This document shows positions 1-10,680 of a stretch of 64,000 nucleotides of DNA, one piece after another. Origin of the DNA: Polytrichum commune (lineage: Eukaryota; Streptophyta; Polytrichopsida; Polytrichales; Polytrichaceae). Where the stretch lies: contig OX485805.1 in NCBI GenBank assembly GCA_950295325.1, positions 53,406,758 through 53,470,757 of the forward strand, given 5' to 3'. The notes beneath the pieces are model-generated. The model ran no database searches, was not told the origin of the DNA, and saw only the letters and a program-made list of their open reading frames with translations. Each line of letters opens with the position of its first letter. The first letter of the stretch is position 1. A program made the position numbers and the translations under genes.

Positions 1-146
1 ACTTACCTTCTTGCCAAGGTGGTGTCCTATGTGGCAAAAAATGCCGACGTGGATGTGCATATTGCCCTTGGCATGTAAACCATTTTGCCATTGTGTTTAC
101 CATTTTGTTAAAATCAAAGTAATAAAATATTACTAAGGAGGGTGTA

Positions 147-867
147 TGTTGCGCACCTCTCCATGAGGAGTGCTCGAAACACCATGGGCACAAGGGGGAC
201 CCCGGATTGACACCCGGGACTTGTGGCACCGTTGGTGAGAGGGCCCAAGTGATCCTAGTGTGGGTGAGGGCCCCGGGCGTTGGGAACGCCTCCCACCCAC
301 AAAGACTAGGAGACACAAGGGTAAGGCCATGAGCTATGCGTAGCTCATGGCGTGGTGATTCTAGAAAGCTCAAGAACACCTTAATCAGAGGTGTGAGCTA
401 GGAGTTACGGCCATTTGAGTGGGACGCTGTCCCGGGACAACGCCCTGGTACAGCAGTGCCTGGGAGTGATTCCCGGGACTGCCAAGGTTCAAACAGGCAT
501 AACTTCCTCAAGACTTGCTCAAATGGGGCAAGTGAGGAGTGCATCGGCATCTACGTGAAGCGTAGATGAGGATGGAGTGGTTGGTTGTTCTGATCAGACA
601 TCGTACAAGGAAGTTATGATGGTTTGAAGCTGCTGGGGGGTTCTAGGCCCAGCAGCTCAAGGAAAATGTCCACTTGGCCCCAACTCTTGGTAGAGAGACA
701 AGGGGTTGGTTGACGGTGGGGTAGGGGCCCCGCGTGAAGTCCTAGAGGCTTATATGGGTGAGGTGGTGTGGCCTCACCCACCCGAGGCCGAACGGCACGG
801 CCTCCATGGGCATTGGCCCAAGGTGAGGCCAAAGTTGCCTAGTATGGTTCGGGTTGTTGTAGTGTTG
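147..867 (+). mobile_element. LTR fragment, TGTCGC family, 3' truncated
   Basis: The left edge reads TGTTGCGCACC where other copies have TGTCGCGCACC. Similarity to the other LTRs continues to about 867 and then stops abruptly, so the last ~110 bp of a normal ~975 bp LTR are missing. The central palindrome is decayed here (GGGACGCTGTCCC and GGGACAACGCCC), and the terminal C to T change would weaken an integrase end. This is an old, immobile relic. The 146 bp to its left hold no gene that I recognise. Confidence 0.9.
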
Positions 868-1059
868 GCGGATGGGAGGGCGGACGGGCGCTAGTAATTT
901 TATTCCCCACTTTACCTTTACTTTGTTGACATGTCATCACACGTGGACATCGTAACTCCTACGTGTCCGCAATGGGGTAATGTAAATACACAAAAAATTC
1001 GGTAAAATTCAAGTCCGGCAGGATAAAGACATCATCCGTCATAATATCGTGATGGATAC

Positions 1060-1108
1060 GTGTCGTGACGGCACGACATTATGTCGGGATTACCCTCCGT
1101 CACGACAC
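1060..1108. repeat. Perfect 12-bp inverted repeat
   Basis: GTGTCGTGACGG (1060-1071) is matched by CCGTCACGACAC (1097-1108), with 25 bp between. Related CCGTCA and CACGAC words occur just upstream (1036-1056). Such clustered short inverted words resemble the subterminal repeats of CACTA or Mutator-like DNA transposons, and a CACTA transposase remnant lies 0.7 kb away. Membership of that element is inferred, not shown. Confidence 0.5.
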
Positions 1109-1251
1109 AATAGACAACCCTGGCAGTGGATTGAAAGTATTTCAAATGATTCAGTAACTTCATTTTTATTTAGGCTGCGACCCAACCATGTGTGATTTGA
1201 TTGATTCACACGGATAAATAATAACACGTATTTTAAAAATAAAAAATAATT

Positions 1252-1290
1252 AAGAAGATTCTACGCACATCTGCGTAGTAACGTCTTCTT
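1252..1290. repeat. Stem-loop with 7+7 bp stem
   Basis: Outer arms AAGAAGA and TCTTCTT enclose inner arms CTACGCA and TGCGTAG around a CATC loop, with small internal bulges. It sits about 75 bp from a tRNA-like sequence and could be part of the same small inserted element. Function unknown. Confidence 0.5.
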
Positions 1291-1340
1291 GGTATCCGCC
1301 TATAGATTAATCATGCTTTATCACTAGCTCAATTTGGGAT

Positions 1341-1425
1341 AGCACCAGTCAATGTAACCAACCGGATTCGAACCCGGGTTGATCCAGACCTAATACCAGT
1401 ATCTTACACAACTCGCATCCACAGG
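1341..1425 (-). ncRNA. tRNA-derived sequence (SINE head or tRNA pseudogene)
   Basis: On the minus strand, 1374-1364 reads GGTTCGAATCC, an exact match to the internal RNA polymerase III B box and tRNA T-loop. About 40 nt upstream a stretch resembling a D-arm/A box (GCGAGTTGTGTAAGATACTGG, minus strand) can be seen. I could not fold a clean cloverleaf with a paired acceptor stem. A tRNA-derived SINE or decayed tRNA is more likely than a working tRNA gene. Confidence 0.4.
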
Positions 1426-1773
1426 CGGATGTCTCAAAACCTAGTAGCTACCTACATATTCATTATTTCTAGAATGTGAGTAGTTGTACAAGTGCTAGTT
1501 GTAGCTACATGTATAAGGATGTCAATAAATGACAAGTATTGGTTTGAATTATTATAATAAAAATCAGCAATGGATTGAAAGTGTTCTAAATGATCCATGG
1601 AGATAGGGCCCTTTCACTTGTGCTTCATTTAAAATATTGGCAATTTACAATTGAAAATATGCAATTAATTTGTCAAAAATTTGGTTGTAAACCCTAAACC
1701 CGTGTGTCTTTACTAAATTTGGATTCATTGCTCATGTGTTACTACTCACCGCTCACCGCTCACTGCTCATCGC

Positions 1774-2820
1774 TCATAAGATAGCTTCCCTCTCCGCCAT
1801 GCAAGCCTCTGGACGCGCCATGTTCCTGACATGGTTCTTCAAGACTGTCATAAAACGTTCAACTGGATACATCCAACGGACACTAACTGGGCCACACAAG
1901 TCCAGCTCCTTTGCCAAGTGATATGGGAGGTGCGTCATGATGTCAAAAAATGAGGGTGAAAATTGTATCTCCAATAACGCCATGCTCTCTGCCACATCCG
2001 CTTCAAGTGATGGAAAATCTACGGGATTGTACACTTTCGTGCACAACCGGCGAAATACCCGACACATTCTCGTGTGAGATCCGGGTTCCATTAGTCCACG
2101 CAGAGCTAGTGGCATTACTTGTTGCATCAGAGTGTGGTAATCGTGGGACTTTAACCCCCCAAAGTTCATCTTTCGGAGACATTTGCCAAGGTCTGAAGAA
2201 TAACCACTAGGCGTCTTTAAGGACTCAATGCACTTCACAAACTTGTCAAATTCTGCATCGGAGAAGACATAAGAAGTGCGTGGTTTCACCATCTTCCCTG
2301 CCTTTCGTGGGTTTGGTGTTAGCCACAGGTGTGGTCTAATGTTCCTCCTTTGTAAGTCTCTTCTAACTTTTACAGTGTCCTTCTTCCATGCGATGGTCTT
2401 CAGGAAGTTCTTTGCTAGGTTCAACTCGCAGTGCATGACGTCCAACGTGTTCCGAATGAGAAGATTCTAAACATTATTGATAGAGAAAAGTCATTTCCAA
2501 GTCTCCTGAGAGTAAATCAACTTCACTACAACGTCTGCATGACTACGCAGTGACTTAGTAAGCACTTACGATAGTACCCCATGTAGTTCAGTGAAAGTCA
2601 TTTTTAAGTCATTCCATGAGATATCAATGGGGATCAAGTCACTAACCTTCCAATACGGCAAGCTGAAGAGAATGCTGAGACGTTTCACACCATGTACTTT
2701 GGAAGGATCTAACACTATATTCGTTAATTGGAGACTTTTGAAAGTCTCAAAATAAAATATGCCCATAGTTTGGAATGCCAATATTGTGGGCATACGGAAT
2801 ATTGGAAATATCAAGAACAT
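1774..2820 (-). pseudogene. CACTA (En/Spm) transposase remnant with DUF4218 domain
   Basis: The main reading frame (2445-1774) carries hallmarks of plant CACTA transposases. These are LDVMHCELN near the start, the phrase PSGYSS, a KSHDYHTLMQQVMP block typical of DUF4218, and PPSFFD/RWMYPVERF-like text (here SPSFFD and RWMYPVERF) toward the end. An upstream exon (2820-2647) ends in LPYWK. A GT-AG intron of 180 bp at 2646-2467 joins LPYWK to NLLIRNTLDVMHC, the usual order in this family. The N-terminal transposase region and the C-terminal DUF4216-type part are not visible, so this is a fragment. The role would have been excision and integration of a CACTA element in the nucleus. Terminal inverted repeats were not located. 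Confidence 0.85.
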
Positions 2821-3158
2821 GACGATTTAAAAATTCGTACGTAAAGGATATTTTTATTACTAAAAATAGAGAATTTCAATTAAAATGAAAAATAAGCTCC
2901 ATGTGGAAAATAACAATCCACTCCAAAAAAAACAAATGGTTTATGTCATTATAGAGTTTGGGGTGCGCATCCCATAAGTAAGGCTCTTATGAATTTGGAT
3001 GGCACATCCCAAACGTATACCACAATGGAGTGTGACAAGTCCACTAAGTCTATTAAAAACCAAATCTACTAATCGCCCATGTTTTTCGCCATTAACTCCC
3101 ACCTAATATGTTATGTTTACACATCTCCATCTTCCGCTTCATATCCATTATCGGCGTC
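2821..3158. other. Non-coding spacer
   Basis: AT-rich sequence with no supported gene. It separates the CACTA remnant from the 3' end of the DUF7869 gene. No terminal repeat of either element could be recognised. Confidence 0.4.
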
Positions 3159-3204
3159 CACTATCCACTATCCACTATCCACTATCCAGCGTCCACTATC
3201 CACT
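3159..3204. repeat. CACTATC heptamer minisatellite
   Basis: About six tandem copies of CACTATC, one altered to CAGCGTC. The stop codon of the DUF7869 reading frame (minus strand) lies inside this array, so the C-terminus of that protein may have been changed by repeat expansion. Confidence 0.85.
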
Positions 3205-4133
3205 TAAAATTTTTTTTGGTGTCCCAACCTAAATAAGTGCGTAGCACGTTCTGGTCTTTAGTACTTGGACGACAATATTCCACCTCAATCTGACGAAAGT
3301 TGGGGCTAGTTCGAACAAAATTGGGTGAAGACAATGCTTTCACCAACCAAATTGGCTTGGGATGTTCCTCATCCCCTGCTCGTACAAGGACCAAATAACC
3401 TTCATGGCAATCAACACCTACACGAAACGACGGTGCCGGTCGATTGCGGGCAGCGCCAACGTAATGCTCGTCCATTGCGAACTCTTCACGAACGTCTCCA
3501 TTGCTAAAAACCATGGTGTCGGACTCGACAAACGTCAAACGACTTTGTGGCCAAAATCCTTGTGTTAAAGTTGTACGGGTGTCACCACCAAGTGTCATTA
3601 GGGCGGAACGAATGCGATCCCAATACGCAATCAAAGGTTCATGAGTATCTTTAACACGTCTAGTAATGTCCTCCTCACACAACTCTTTCCAATATTCAAT
3701 GAATCCGGATATGCCTTTGATGATTTCCGGCCCATTCCTCATGGGGTCGGGTTTGCAAGGCTTTGGATCCCCATCCGGGAGCAAACATTTGCCATCATTG
3801 TCTTGACGCCATACAAGTATACCATCATCCGGGCCCCAATTAGGAGATGTGCACAAAAGCTTGAATTGCATGGCTGGGAGACCATCATCCCTTATATAGA
3901 ATCGGAATTGTTGTGCTTTGGTATGCCCCACCAAACGGTCCCCTCCCTTCAACATGTATGACTTGATGAAGGCCTTGAAATCTGGTACTTCCTCAATCAT
4001 GTGCGGAATTACTGGCATATGGTCCAAATCCATATACGATTTCATAAGAAGAGGTATGGTTGGAAAATCTTCTTCATGCAACTTCATGCTCCACCGTCCG
4101 AATGATGCATCAATGTCGTCGTGTGTATGTCCC
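3182..4133 (-). pseudogene. DUF7869 gene, 3' part (split by a retroelement)
   Basis: This is the C-terminal ~315 codons of a DUF7869 protein, a family with a transposase-like fold that is common in mosses, algae and some animals. The frame starts at the insertion point with HTHDDIDASFGRWSM, the family signature, and runs through a conserved region containing VPDFKAFIKSYM and GHTKAQQFRFYI. The upstream half lies at 13870-16059, beyond the composite retroelement 4134-13869. If one copy of the GTCCC target duplication is removed, the two halves join in frame across the motif FLMVGHTHDD. Reading from the LTR antisense strand, the frame also stays open for about 390 codons (4366-3182), so an LTR/DUF7869 fusion frame exists. 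Function of the family is not established. Confidence 0.8.
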
Positions 4134-5108
4134 TGTCGCGCACCTCTCCATGAGGAGTGCCCGAAACACCATGGGCACAAGGGGGACCCCGGAGTGACAC
4201 CCGGGACTTGTGGCACCGTTGGTGAGAGGGCCCAAGTGATCCTAGTGTGGGTGAGGGCCCCGGGCGTTGGGAACGCCTCCCACCCACGAAGATTAGGAGG
4301 CACAAGGGTAAGGCCATGAGTTATGCGTAGCTCATGGCGTGGTGATTCTAGAAAGCTCAAGAACACCTCAATCGGAGGTGTGAGCTAGGAGTTATGGCCA
4401 TTTGAGTGGGGCGCTGTCCCGGGACAGCGCCCTGGTACAGCAGTGCCTGGGAGTGATTCCCGGGACTGCCAAGGTTCAAACAGGCATAACGTCCTCACCA
4501 CTTGCCCGAATGGGGCAAGTGAGGAGTCCATCGGCATCTACGTGAAGCGTAGATGAAGATGGCGTGGTTGGTTGTTATGATCAGACATCATACAAGGAAG
4601 TTATGATGGTCTGAAGCTGCTGGGGGGGGTTCTAGGCCCAGCAGCTAAAGGAAAATGTCCACTTGGCCCCAACTCTTGGTAGAGAGACAAGAGGTTGGTT
4701 GACGGTGGGGTAGGGGCCCCGCGTGAAGTCCTAGAGGCTTATAGGGGTGAGGTGGTGTGGCCTCACCCACCCGAGGCCGAACGGCACGGCCTCCATGGGC
4801 ATTGGCCCAATGTGAGGCCATAGTTGCCTAGTATGGTTCGGGTTGTTGTAGTGTTGCTCCAGCAACGCGATGATTAACATGGGATTGGACTTCCATGGAT
4901 GGAAGTCCACATTGGGGAAATGGGTTACCGATTAAGGGGTGAGTCCCTAAAGCAAAGTAGGAGGGTTGGTTCCCTCCTATGAACTATAAGGTCCGGGGTA
5001 GGAGGAGCTAACCATTAGCATGGCGGAATGCGAATGGTTAGCGCTCGTAACCTTTGCTAGAATTGAAAATTGGCAAGATTGCTAAGGGGGTTAGCAAGGG
5101 TTGCGACA
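4134..5108 (+). repeat. 5' LTR of composite element
   Basis: Runs from TGTCGCGCACC to GGTTGCGACA, with 6-bp terminal inverted repeats TGTCGC/GCGACA. It pairs with the LTR at 12896-13869. The sense strand has TTATATGG, and its complement CATATAAG is a TATA-like sequence. Confidence 0.95.
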
Positions 5109-5110
5109 CT

Positions 5111-5122
5111 TGGTATCAGAGC
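5111..5122 (+). other. Primer binding site for initiator tRNA-Met
   Basis: TGGTATCAGAGC, 2 bp after the 5' LTR. It is complementary to the 3' end of plant initiator tRNA-Met and marks where minus-strand cDNA synthesis starts. Confidence 0.9.
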
Positions 5123-5148
5123 AAGGTTCCAATATTTGAGCTAGCACT

Positions 5149-6316
5149 TTGAGGGAGACATGGCTATCAAACGTGAGGGTTATTATGGTTAGCCCGGGGT
5201 TTCCAAAAGGTTGTGAGGCTCAAATTGGAACAAAGATCATGTGTAAAGGGAATTTGACCATACCATTGGTTCTAATGACAATGGTGGGCATGATGGTGGA
5301 TTTGGTAAGGAAATTGGTGGAGTCCTTTGAAAGGGCTCCCGCACACCTCAAAAAAGCATTTGGGGCCTAGAATACCGAATGCACCCAAAACCTTGGAGGG
5401 CATTAATGTTGGATTGAAATTCCAATTCGAAATGCTTGGAAGATATTGATGATGTTGGAATGAATTTGGTGGAAATGAGGCGTGCGGGCCTCTTAAGGCG
5501 TATATGCGCGAATTTCACACCCAAATGAATTGTGCATCTTAGATGAACGAGTTTTCTAAGAAGTACATCGTTTTAGGTGGGGTTTCAAAAGCGGGTGGTG
5601 AATACCAAGTTCAAATTTCCAAAAGTTTATTGAGGTTGTGGCGGGGATCATCAAAATTGCAACGAGCATTAAGGCCGATGACCCCAATAAGAAATTTGGT
5701 GGTGCCTTACAACAATGGACGTTGAGGGGAGATAGGTACCACGCCAAATAATACTTATGCCGCGGACCGAATGTAAGACGATGGCATTGTGGCCAAGGCT
5801 AGTAGCCTCAAGCCGAGGCCAAGTCTTTTGTACTTTGAGGCTCAAATGAATGGGAGAAATGTCTCATGGGTTGATAAAGAGGCTACCATTCCTTCTTGAG
5901 CCCAAAACTCGCAAGGGAGTTGGGGCTTGCCGATTGATAGAGCGGGCAAGCCCACCAAGGTGCGGTTTGGAAAGGGCAAACCGCATGAAACAAAGAAGGC
6001 CGCGATGCATGTAACCTTTCAATGTGGGACATTAGATTTTTGTCAAACTTTCATACCATGTGAAATAGATGAAATGCATATCATGGTGAAGGTCGCCTTC
6101 TTTGAAACTCACATGATAGATGTGAGGTGCAAGCCGGTGTGCTTGCGGTGCATTATAATGTGTCATAATGGCAAAGAATTGAGGTTCAAATTGACAAGGA
6201 CTCCTATGGTAGGAGGACCCAAGTTGAATTTGGTCTTAATGGACCAAATGAAAAATAAAAAACATAATGGTCGTGGCTCAATTGGAGCACCTCCAAGGAA
6301 CGTATGGGGAGGCTAG
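5149..6316 (+). pseudogene. gag and partial protease remnant (composite element)
   Basis: The gag start lies near 5160 (ATGGCTATCAAACG). The frame is broken several times, with pieces at 5149-5370 and 5543-5725. The tandem CCGCGGACGGAATG repeat seen in other copies at this place is reduced to one unit near 5759-5780. From 5927 to 6316 an open stretch of 129 codons matches the downstream half of a Ty3-type protease region (FCQTFIPCEID, MIDVRCKP, LTRTPMVGG). The catalytic D-S/T-G segment is not visible. It cannot make working capsid or protease. Confidence 0.7.
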
Positions 6317-6374
6317 GAAAGATGGGCCTCCCCCAAACAACATTGGTGTGATGTTGGTGAGATACAAGGATGTA

Positions 6375-7385
6375 TTCACCAATGTGTTGCCCAAAAATAT
6401 TACCGCCAAGAAGTGAAAAATAACTTTGCTCAACGAGAGATTGAGTTCTTGAGGTATGTGGTGACAAAGGAAGTTGGTGGATGAACATGAAGAATGTCAA
6501 GGAAATCCAAAAGGAGAATTGGCCCTTGATTCAAAAAGGGCTTAGGTCATTTGTTGGCTTAGCCAATTAGTACCACCACTTCATTCGAGAGTTTTCTAAT
6601 GTTGCTAGGACCTTATTCAACTTATTGAGGAAAATGGCTATCCCAAGAGTGGGATGAGGCTTGTCACCAAGCCTTTGGGGAGCTCAAAAACAAGTTCTCT
6701 TTGCCGCCCGTGCTTAAGTTCGCGGACTTTGACAAACCTTTTGAGGTGCATACGGGGGCGAGTGACTTTGCCATTGGCGGATGGTTAATGTAAGATGGAT
6801 GACCATTGCATATGAGAGCGTTAAGCTTGATGTTATCCGACCTTATCCGACTTGTGGAAGAAATGGCTATCCTAAGAGTGGGATGAGCCTTGCCACCAAG
6901 TCTTTGGGGAGCTTAAGACCAAGTGTTCTAAGACGCCCGTGCTCAAGTTCGCGGAGCTTGACAAACCTTTTGAGGTGCATACGGGGGTGAGTGGCTTTGC
7001 CAATGGTGGATTATCTGTAAGATGGATGGCCATTGCATATGAGACCATGAGGCTCGATGGTTGTCAAAGAAGACAACCAACTCATGACAAAGAACTTCTT
7101 TGCCGTAGTGCATTGCTTGAAGATGTGGTGACATTATTTGGGGTCGCACAAAGCAAATGTCTACATGGACAATGTGTCCTAAAAGTATTTTGACATTCAA
7201 GCGCAAGTGAGCGCCAAGTCATTGCGGTGGCATGATAGTTTGGCGCTTATGAAGGTGGATTTGATCCACAAACCGGACCGTGGAAATGTGGTGCCGGATG
7301 CGCGAAGTCGACCGGAAGAGTTCTAAGCAATGAGAACCATCCAAACCTTGTGGCTAATGTGTGCCGGCGAAGGAAACTTGTGATG
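6375..7385 (+). pseudogene. RT thumb and RNase H remnant; RT palm missing
   Basis: After LPPRSE-like text (near 6408-6415) the sequence goes straight to FAQREIEFLRYVV and SFVGLAN-YHHF. In normal elements the whole palm with the Y-X-D-D active site lies between these. A segment of about 225 bp starting at GAAATGGCTATCCC is present twice (near 6632 and 6861). RNase H follows to about 7350 with THDKELL, VYMDN and HKPDRGNVVPDARS. Many frame breaks are present. Confidence 0.75.
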
Positions 7386-7439
7386 CAAGATACGGGAGGG
7401 GTAAATTAACTACCCCAAAGCACAAAAGCTTTTAGGTGA

Positions 7440-8871
7440 GCTTCGCAAGAGCAAGGTGCTCAAAGAGGTTAAGTTGGTGGACGGATTGTTCAAGTGCAAG
7501 CAAAGTTGGGTGTATATGGCACAAGGCAAGTTGAGGCTATCGGTTTTGAAGGAGGAATATGATAGTTCTATTGCCGGCCATAGAGGAGAAAAAAAAAGCG
7601 GCCATAGAATGGTGTCAAAGAGGTACCATTGGCGGTGCATAAAGGAGGATATAACCCACTTTGTAAGGGCGTGAATAAAGTGCCAAGTGAACCGAGCCTC
7701 TTACCAAAAGCAAGGCGGTTTCTTGCAACCGTTACCTATCTCGTCGGCGCCATAGCATGGTATGTGCATGGACTTGATCACAAGTTTGCCGGAGTCACAT
7801 GGGTATGATGCCATCTTGTTGATGGTAGAGCGGTTTGCCAAGTTGGCACACATGGTGCCGATTGTGGGAATCGCCACCGCGTTGGAGACCGCATAGCCTT
7901 TTCTCAAAGGATGGTTGAGGCACCATGGGTTGCCAAAAGTGATTGCGTGGGATCAAGATCCAAAGTTCACAAGTGCATTTTCAATGCATTTCTCTAAGGA
8001 GGTCGGAATGAAACTAAGGTTTAGCACGACCTTGCATTCCCAAATGGATGGGAAAACGGAGCGTGTGAATGGAGTCTTGAAGCAATACTTGAGGAACTTG
8101 GTGGGGGCGGACCAAGGAGATTGGGCGGACTATGTGGGTTGAGCGGAGTGTAATTGCAATGTAGCCACGCACTTGGCTACCAAGGGGTGGTCTTTCGTGG
8201 TGGCTTATGGAGTGGATGCGCTCCAACCTATTAACCTAGCTCTCGAGGGGGCACATTCAACACTAGAGTTCAACCAAGATGGTGAGGACTTGGCCAATGA
8301 TGGAAACAAGTCTTGGAGATGACCAAGTTGTTGGTGGAGAAAGCCCGAAGGTGCTACGGAGTGCAAGTCAATGCCGGAAGACGCAAAGTGGAGAATGAGG
8401 TGGGCCAAAAGGTGTTGTTGAATGTGAACAACTTCACTTAGCCGAAAGGCCTCACTCCAAAGTTCATGTCGAAAATTGGAGCATCGTTTTCCATTGTGGA
8501 ACAAGTGTCCAAGGACATCTTTAAGTTGGAATTACCGCCCGAGATCAAAGTGCATCCGACATTTTATGTCTCTTTCCTAAAGTCATTTAAGGACGACACC
8601 TTGTGGCCCGATCACAAGCAAGTGATTAGGCCACGTCCCGACCTTGTGGAGGTCATTTGGAACATGAGGTAGGAGGGCATCCTCAAGTGTAGGAAGCCCA
8701 AGTGAAAATGAAAGAAAATGTACAAAGGAGTACTTGGTGAAATGGTGAGGATACCATGAAAAAGAAACCGCTTGGGTGGCGGCAAGAGACATGGTGAACA
8801 CCAATGAATTGGTGAAGCACTTTGAAGAAACTAAGGCTAAGGATTCCAATAAAATGAAGCGTAGGCATTGA
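7440..8871 (+). pseudogene. Integrase and chromodomain remnant (composite element, first copy)
   Basis: Zinc-binding region (7456-7674), catalytic core with CMDLI, WDQDPKF and the Glu of GKTERVNG, then the GPY-like C-terminal part (8466-8672, ELPPEIKVHPTF) are all recognisable. Stops interrupt it, including TAG at 7894-7896 after ALETA, which every other copy shares. A chromodomain, which steers integration to marked chromatin, spans about 8728-8871 (EYLVKW, ETAWVAARDM) with one in-frame TGA. This places the family among chromoviruses. Confidence 0.8.
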
Positions 8872-9684
8872 TGAGGACATCAATCTCCTTTAGTGGGGGA
8901 GAGACGCTAGTAGCACACTTAGCTTCGAGGCTAATTGCTCCACAGCATGAACTTGTTCTTTGGCTTGAGGGAATAAAGTCCAAACTTTAGTGGTGCAAAG
9001 AGAAAGTATGAAATGAGGTCCTAGTCTTGTACTTGTGCTTGGTTAATGGAAGAGGGGGAATAGATATGCCAAACTAGGTTGGGTAAGCCGAGTAATTGGG
9101 GGCCATGGCTTGGAGGGGCCTTGGATAAAACCAAGAAACTTCTTAATTGTGGGCTTGTCCGGGCGGGGACAAGGTGATGGCGCGTGCTCATAAAAGTGCT
9201 ACCCGCGAGCTAACGAGAGTTGGCGCATGGGAGTCATGAACCCATGTCTCGAAAGAGCAAAGTGGGAACCGAGTCGGGCGGGACTTGGCATCACCCCCGT
9301 GCGATCGAGGCGTGGCTTAACAATGGAAAGCCATCTCGGAGTTGCAACCGAGACAACTTAGTGGAAGCGTTGCGGTCTCGCCTAGATGTGTCATGTTAGG
9401 CTAGTGGAGCCTAACGGGGGAGGCCCCAAAGGAGGGGCAACCCAAGTGAGTCCCAAAGTAGGTGGGTCTAGTGTAGGTTAGGTCCTTGGAGGAGAGATCC
9501 AAGGTCGCTAACGGACCACCTAGGAACGACACCTTTGGGACTATGCCCAATTTGAAGATGCATTGTGGGGGTCGCGCCCTAAGGTATACACAATGCCACA
9601 CCATAGAGGATGGCAACTTGAGAATTGGTGTGCCGACTACGAGTATAGTCGATGAGGGCATCGACTCCGTTTGGTGGGGGTGAG
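8872..9684 (+). other. Long 3' untranslated segment and polypurine tract
   Basis: About 810 bp between the chromodomain stop and the next LTR. An old-looking polypurine tract (GTGGGGGAGAGA) lies near its start at about 8894. The tract actually used is TTGGTGGGGGTGAG, directly before the LTR at 9685. Between them are hairpins such as CTTGTCC/GGACAAG and AGTCGATG/CATCGACT. No coding potential is supported. Confidence 0.7.
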
Positions 9685-10680
9685 TGTCGCGCACCTCTCC
9701 ATGAGGAGTGCCCGAAACACCATGGGCACAAGGGGGACCCCGGAGTGACACCCGGGACTTGTGGCGCCGTTGGTGAGAGGGCCCAAGTGATCCTAGTGTG
9801 GGTGAGGGCCCCGGGCGTTGGGAACGCCTCCCACCCACGGAGAGTAGGAGGCACGAGGGTAAGGCCATGAGCTATGCGTAGCTCATGGCGTGGTGATTCT
9901 AGAATGCTCAAGAACACCTCAATCGAAGGTGTGAGCTAGGAGTTATGGCCATTTGAGTGGGGCGCTGTCCCGGGACAGCGCCCTGGTACAGCAGTGCCTG
10001 GGAGTGATTCCCGGGACTGCCAAGGTTCAAACAGGCATAACTTCCTCAATACTTGCCGGAATGGGGCAAGTGAGGAGTCCATCGGCATCTACGTGAAGCG
10101 TAGATGAAGATGGAGTGGTTGGTTGTTATAATCAGACATCATAAAAGGAAGTTATGATGTTCTGAAGCTGCTGGGGGCTTCTAGGCCCAGCGGCTAAGGG
10201 AAAGTGTCCACTTGGCCCCAACTCTTGGTAGAGAGACAAGAGGTTGGTTGACGGTGGGGTAGGGGCCCCGCCTAGAGTCCTAGAGGCTTATATGGCTGAG
10301 GTGGTGTGGCCTCACCCACCCGAGGCCGAACGGCACGGCCTCCATGGGCTTTGGCCCATTGTGAGGCCATAGTTGCCTAGTATGGTTCGGGTTGTTGTAG
10401 TGTTGCTCCGGCAACGCGATGATCAACATAAGATTGGACTTCCATGGATGGAAGTCCACATCTAAGGATTGGTTACCGATAAAAGGGGTTGGTTACCGAT
10501 TAAAGAGGTGAGTCCCGAAATCAAAGTAGGAGGGTTGGTTCCCCTCCTATGAACTAATGGTCCGGGGTTAGAGGAGCTAACCATTGGCATGGCGGTATGC
10601 GAAGGGTTAGCGACTCGTAACCTTTGCTAGAATTGAAAATTGGCAAGATGGTCAAGGGGGGGCTAGCAAGGGTTGCGACA
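9685..10680 (+). repeat. Middle LTR of composite element
   Basis: 996 bp, longer than its neighbours because GGTTACCGAT is duplicated near 10480-10500. Its variants (GGCGCCGTTGG, GGAGAGTAGG) differ from those of the outer LTRs. It abuts mid-integrase sequence at 10681, with no primer site after it, so it ends an element and does not begin one. Confidence 0.95.

Larger units (their letters stand above)
868..1773. other. Non-coding AT-rich stretch
   Basis: No coding region is supported here. It holds an inverted repeat near 1060-1108, a hairpin at 1252-1290, a tRNA-like segment near 1341-1425 and two copies of a ~24 bp phrase starting GGATTGAAAGT (about 1131 and 1571). Two telomere-like AACCCTAA words near 1688 and a CGCTCA-rich run near 1746-1776 are too short to mean much. 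Confidence 0.5.

Noticed and set aside
1341-1425. Functional tRNA gene
   Set aside because: The B box matches, but no paired acceptor stem or clean anticodon arm could be formed.
1686-1705. Telomere or interstitial telomeric repeat
   Set aside because: Only two AACCCTAA-like words; too short.
9401-9917. Repeated reading frames of 72, 112 and 155 codons at every LTR (MALPLCLL..., MFLSILES...) as genes
   Set aside because: They lie antisense within the LTR and adjoining 3' segment, overlap in all frames and recur wherever the LTR occurs. They are by-products of a stop-poor GC-rich LTR.
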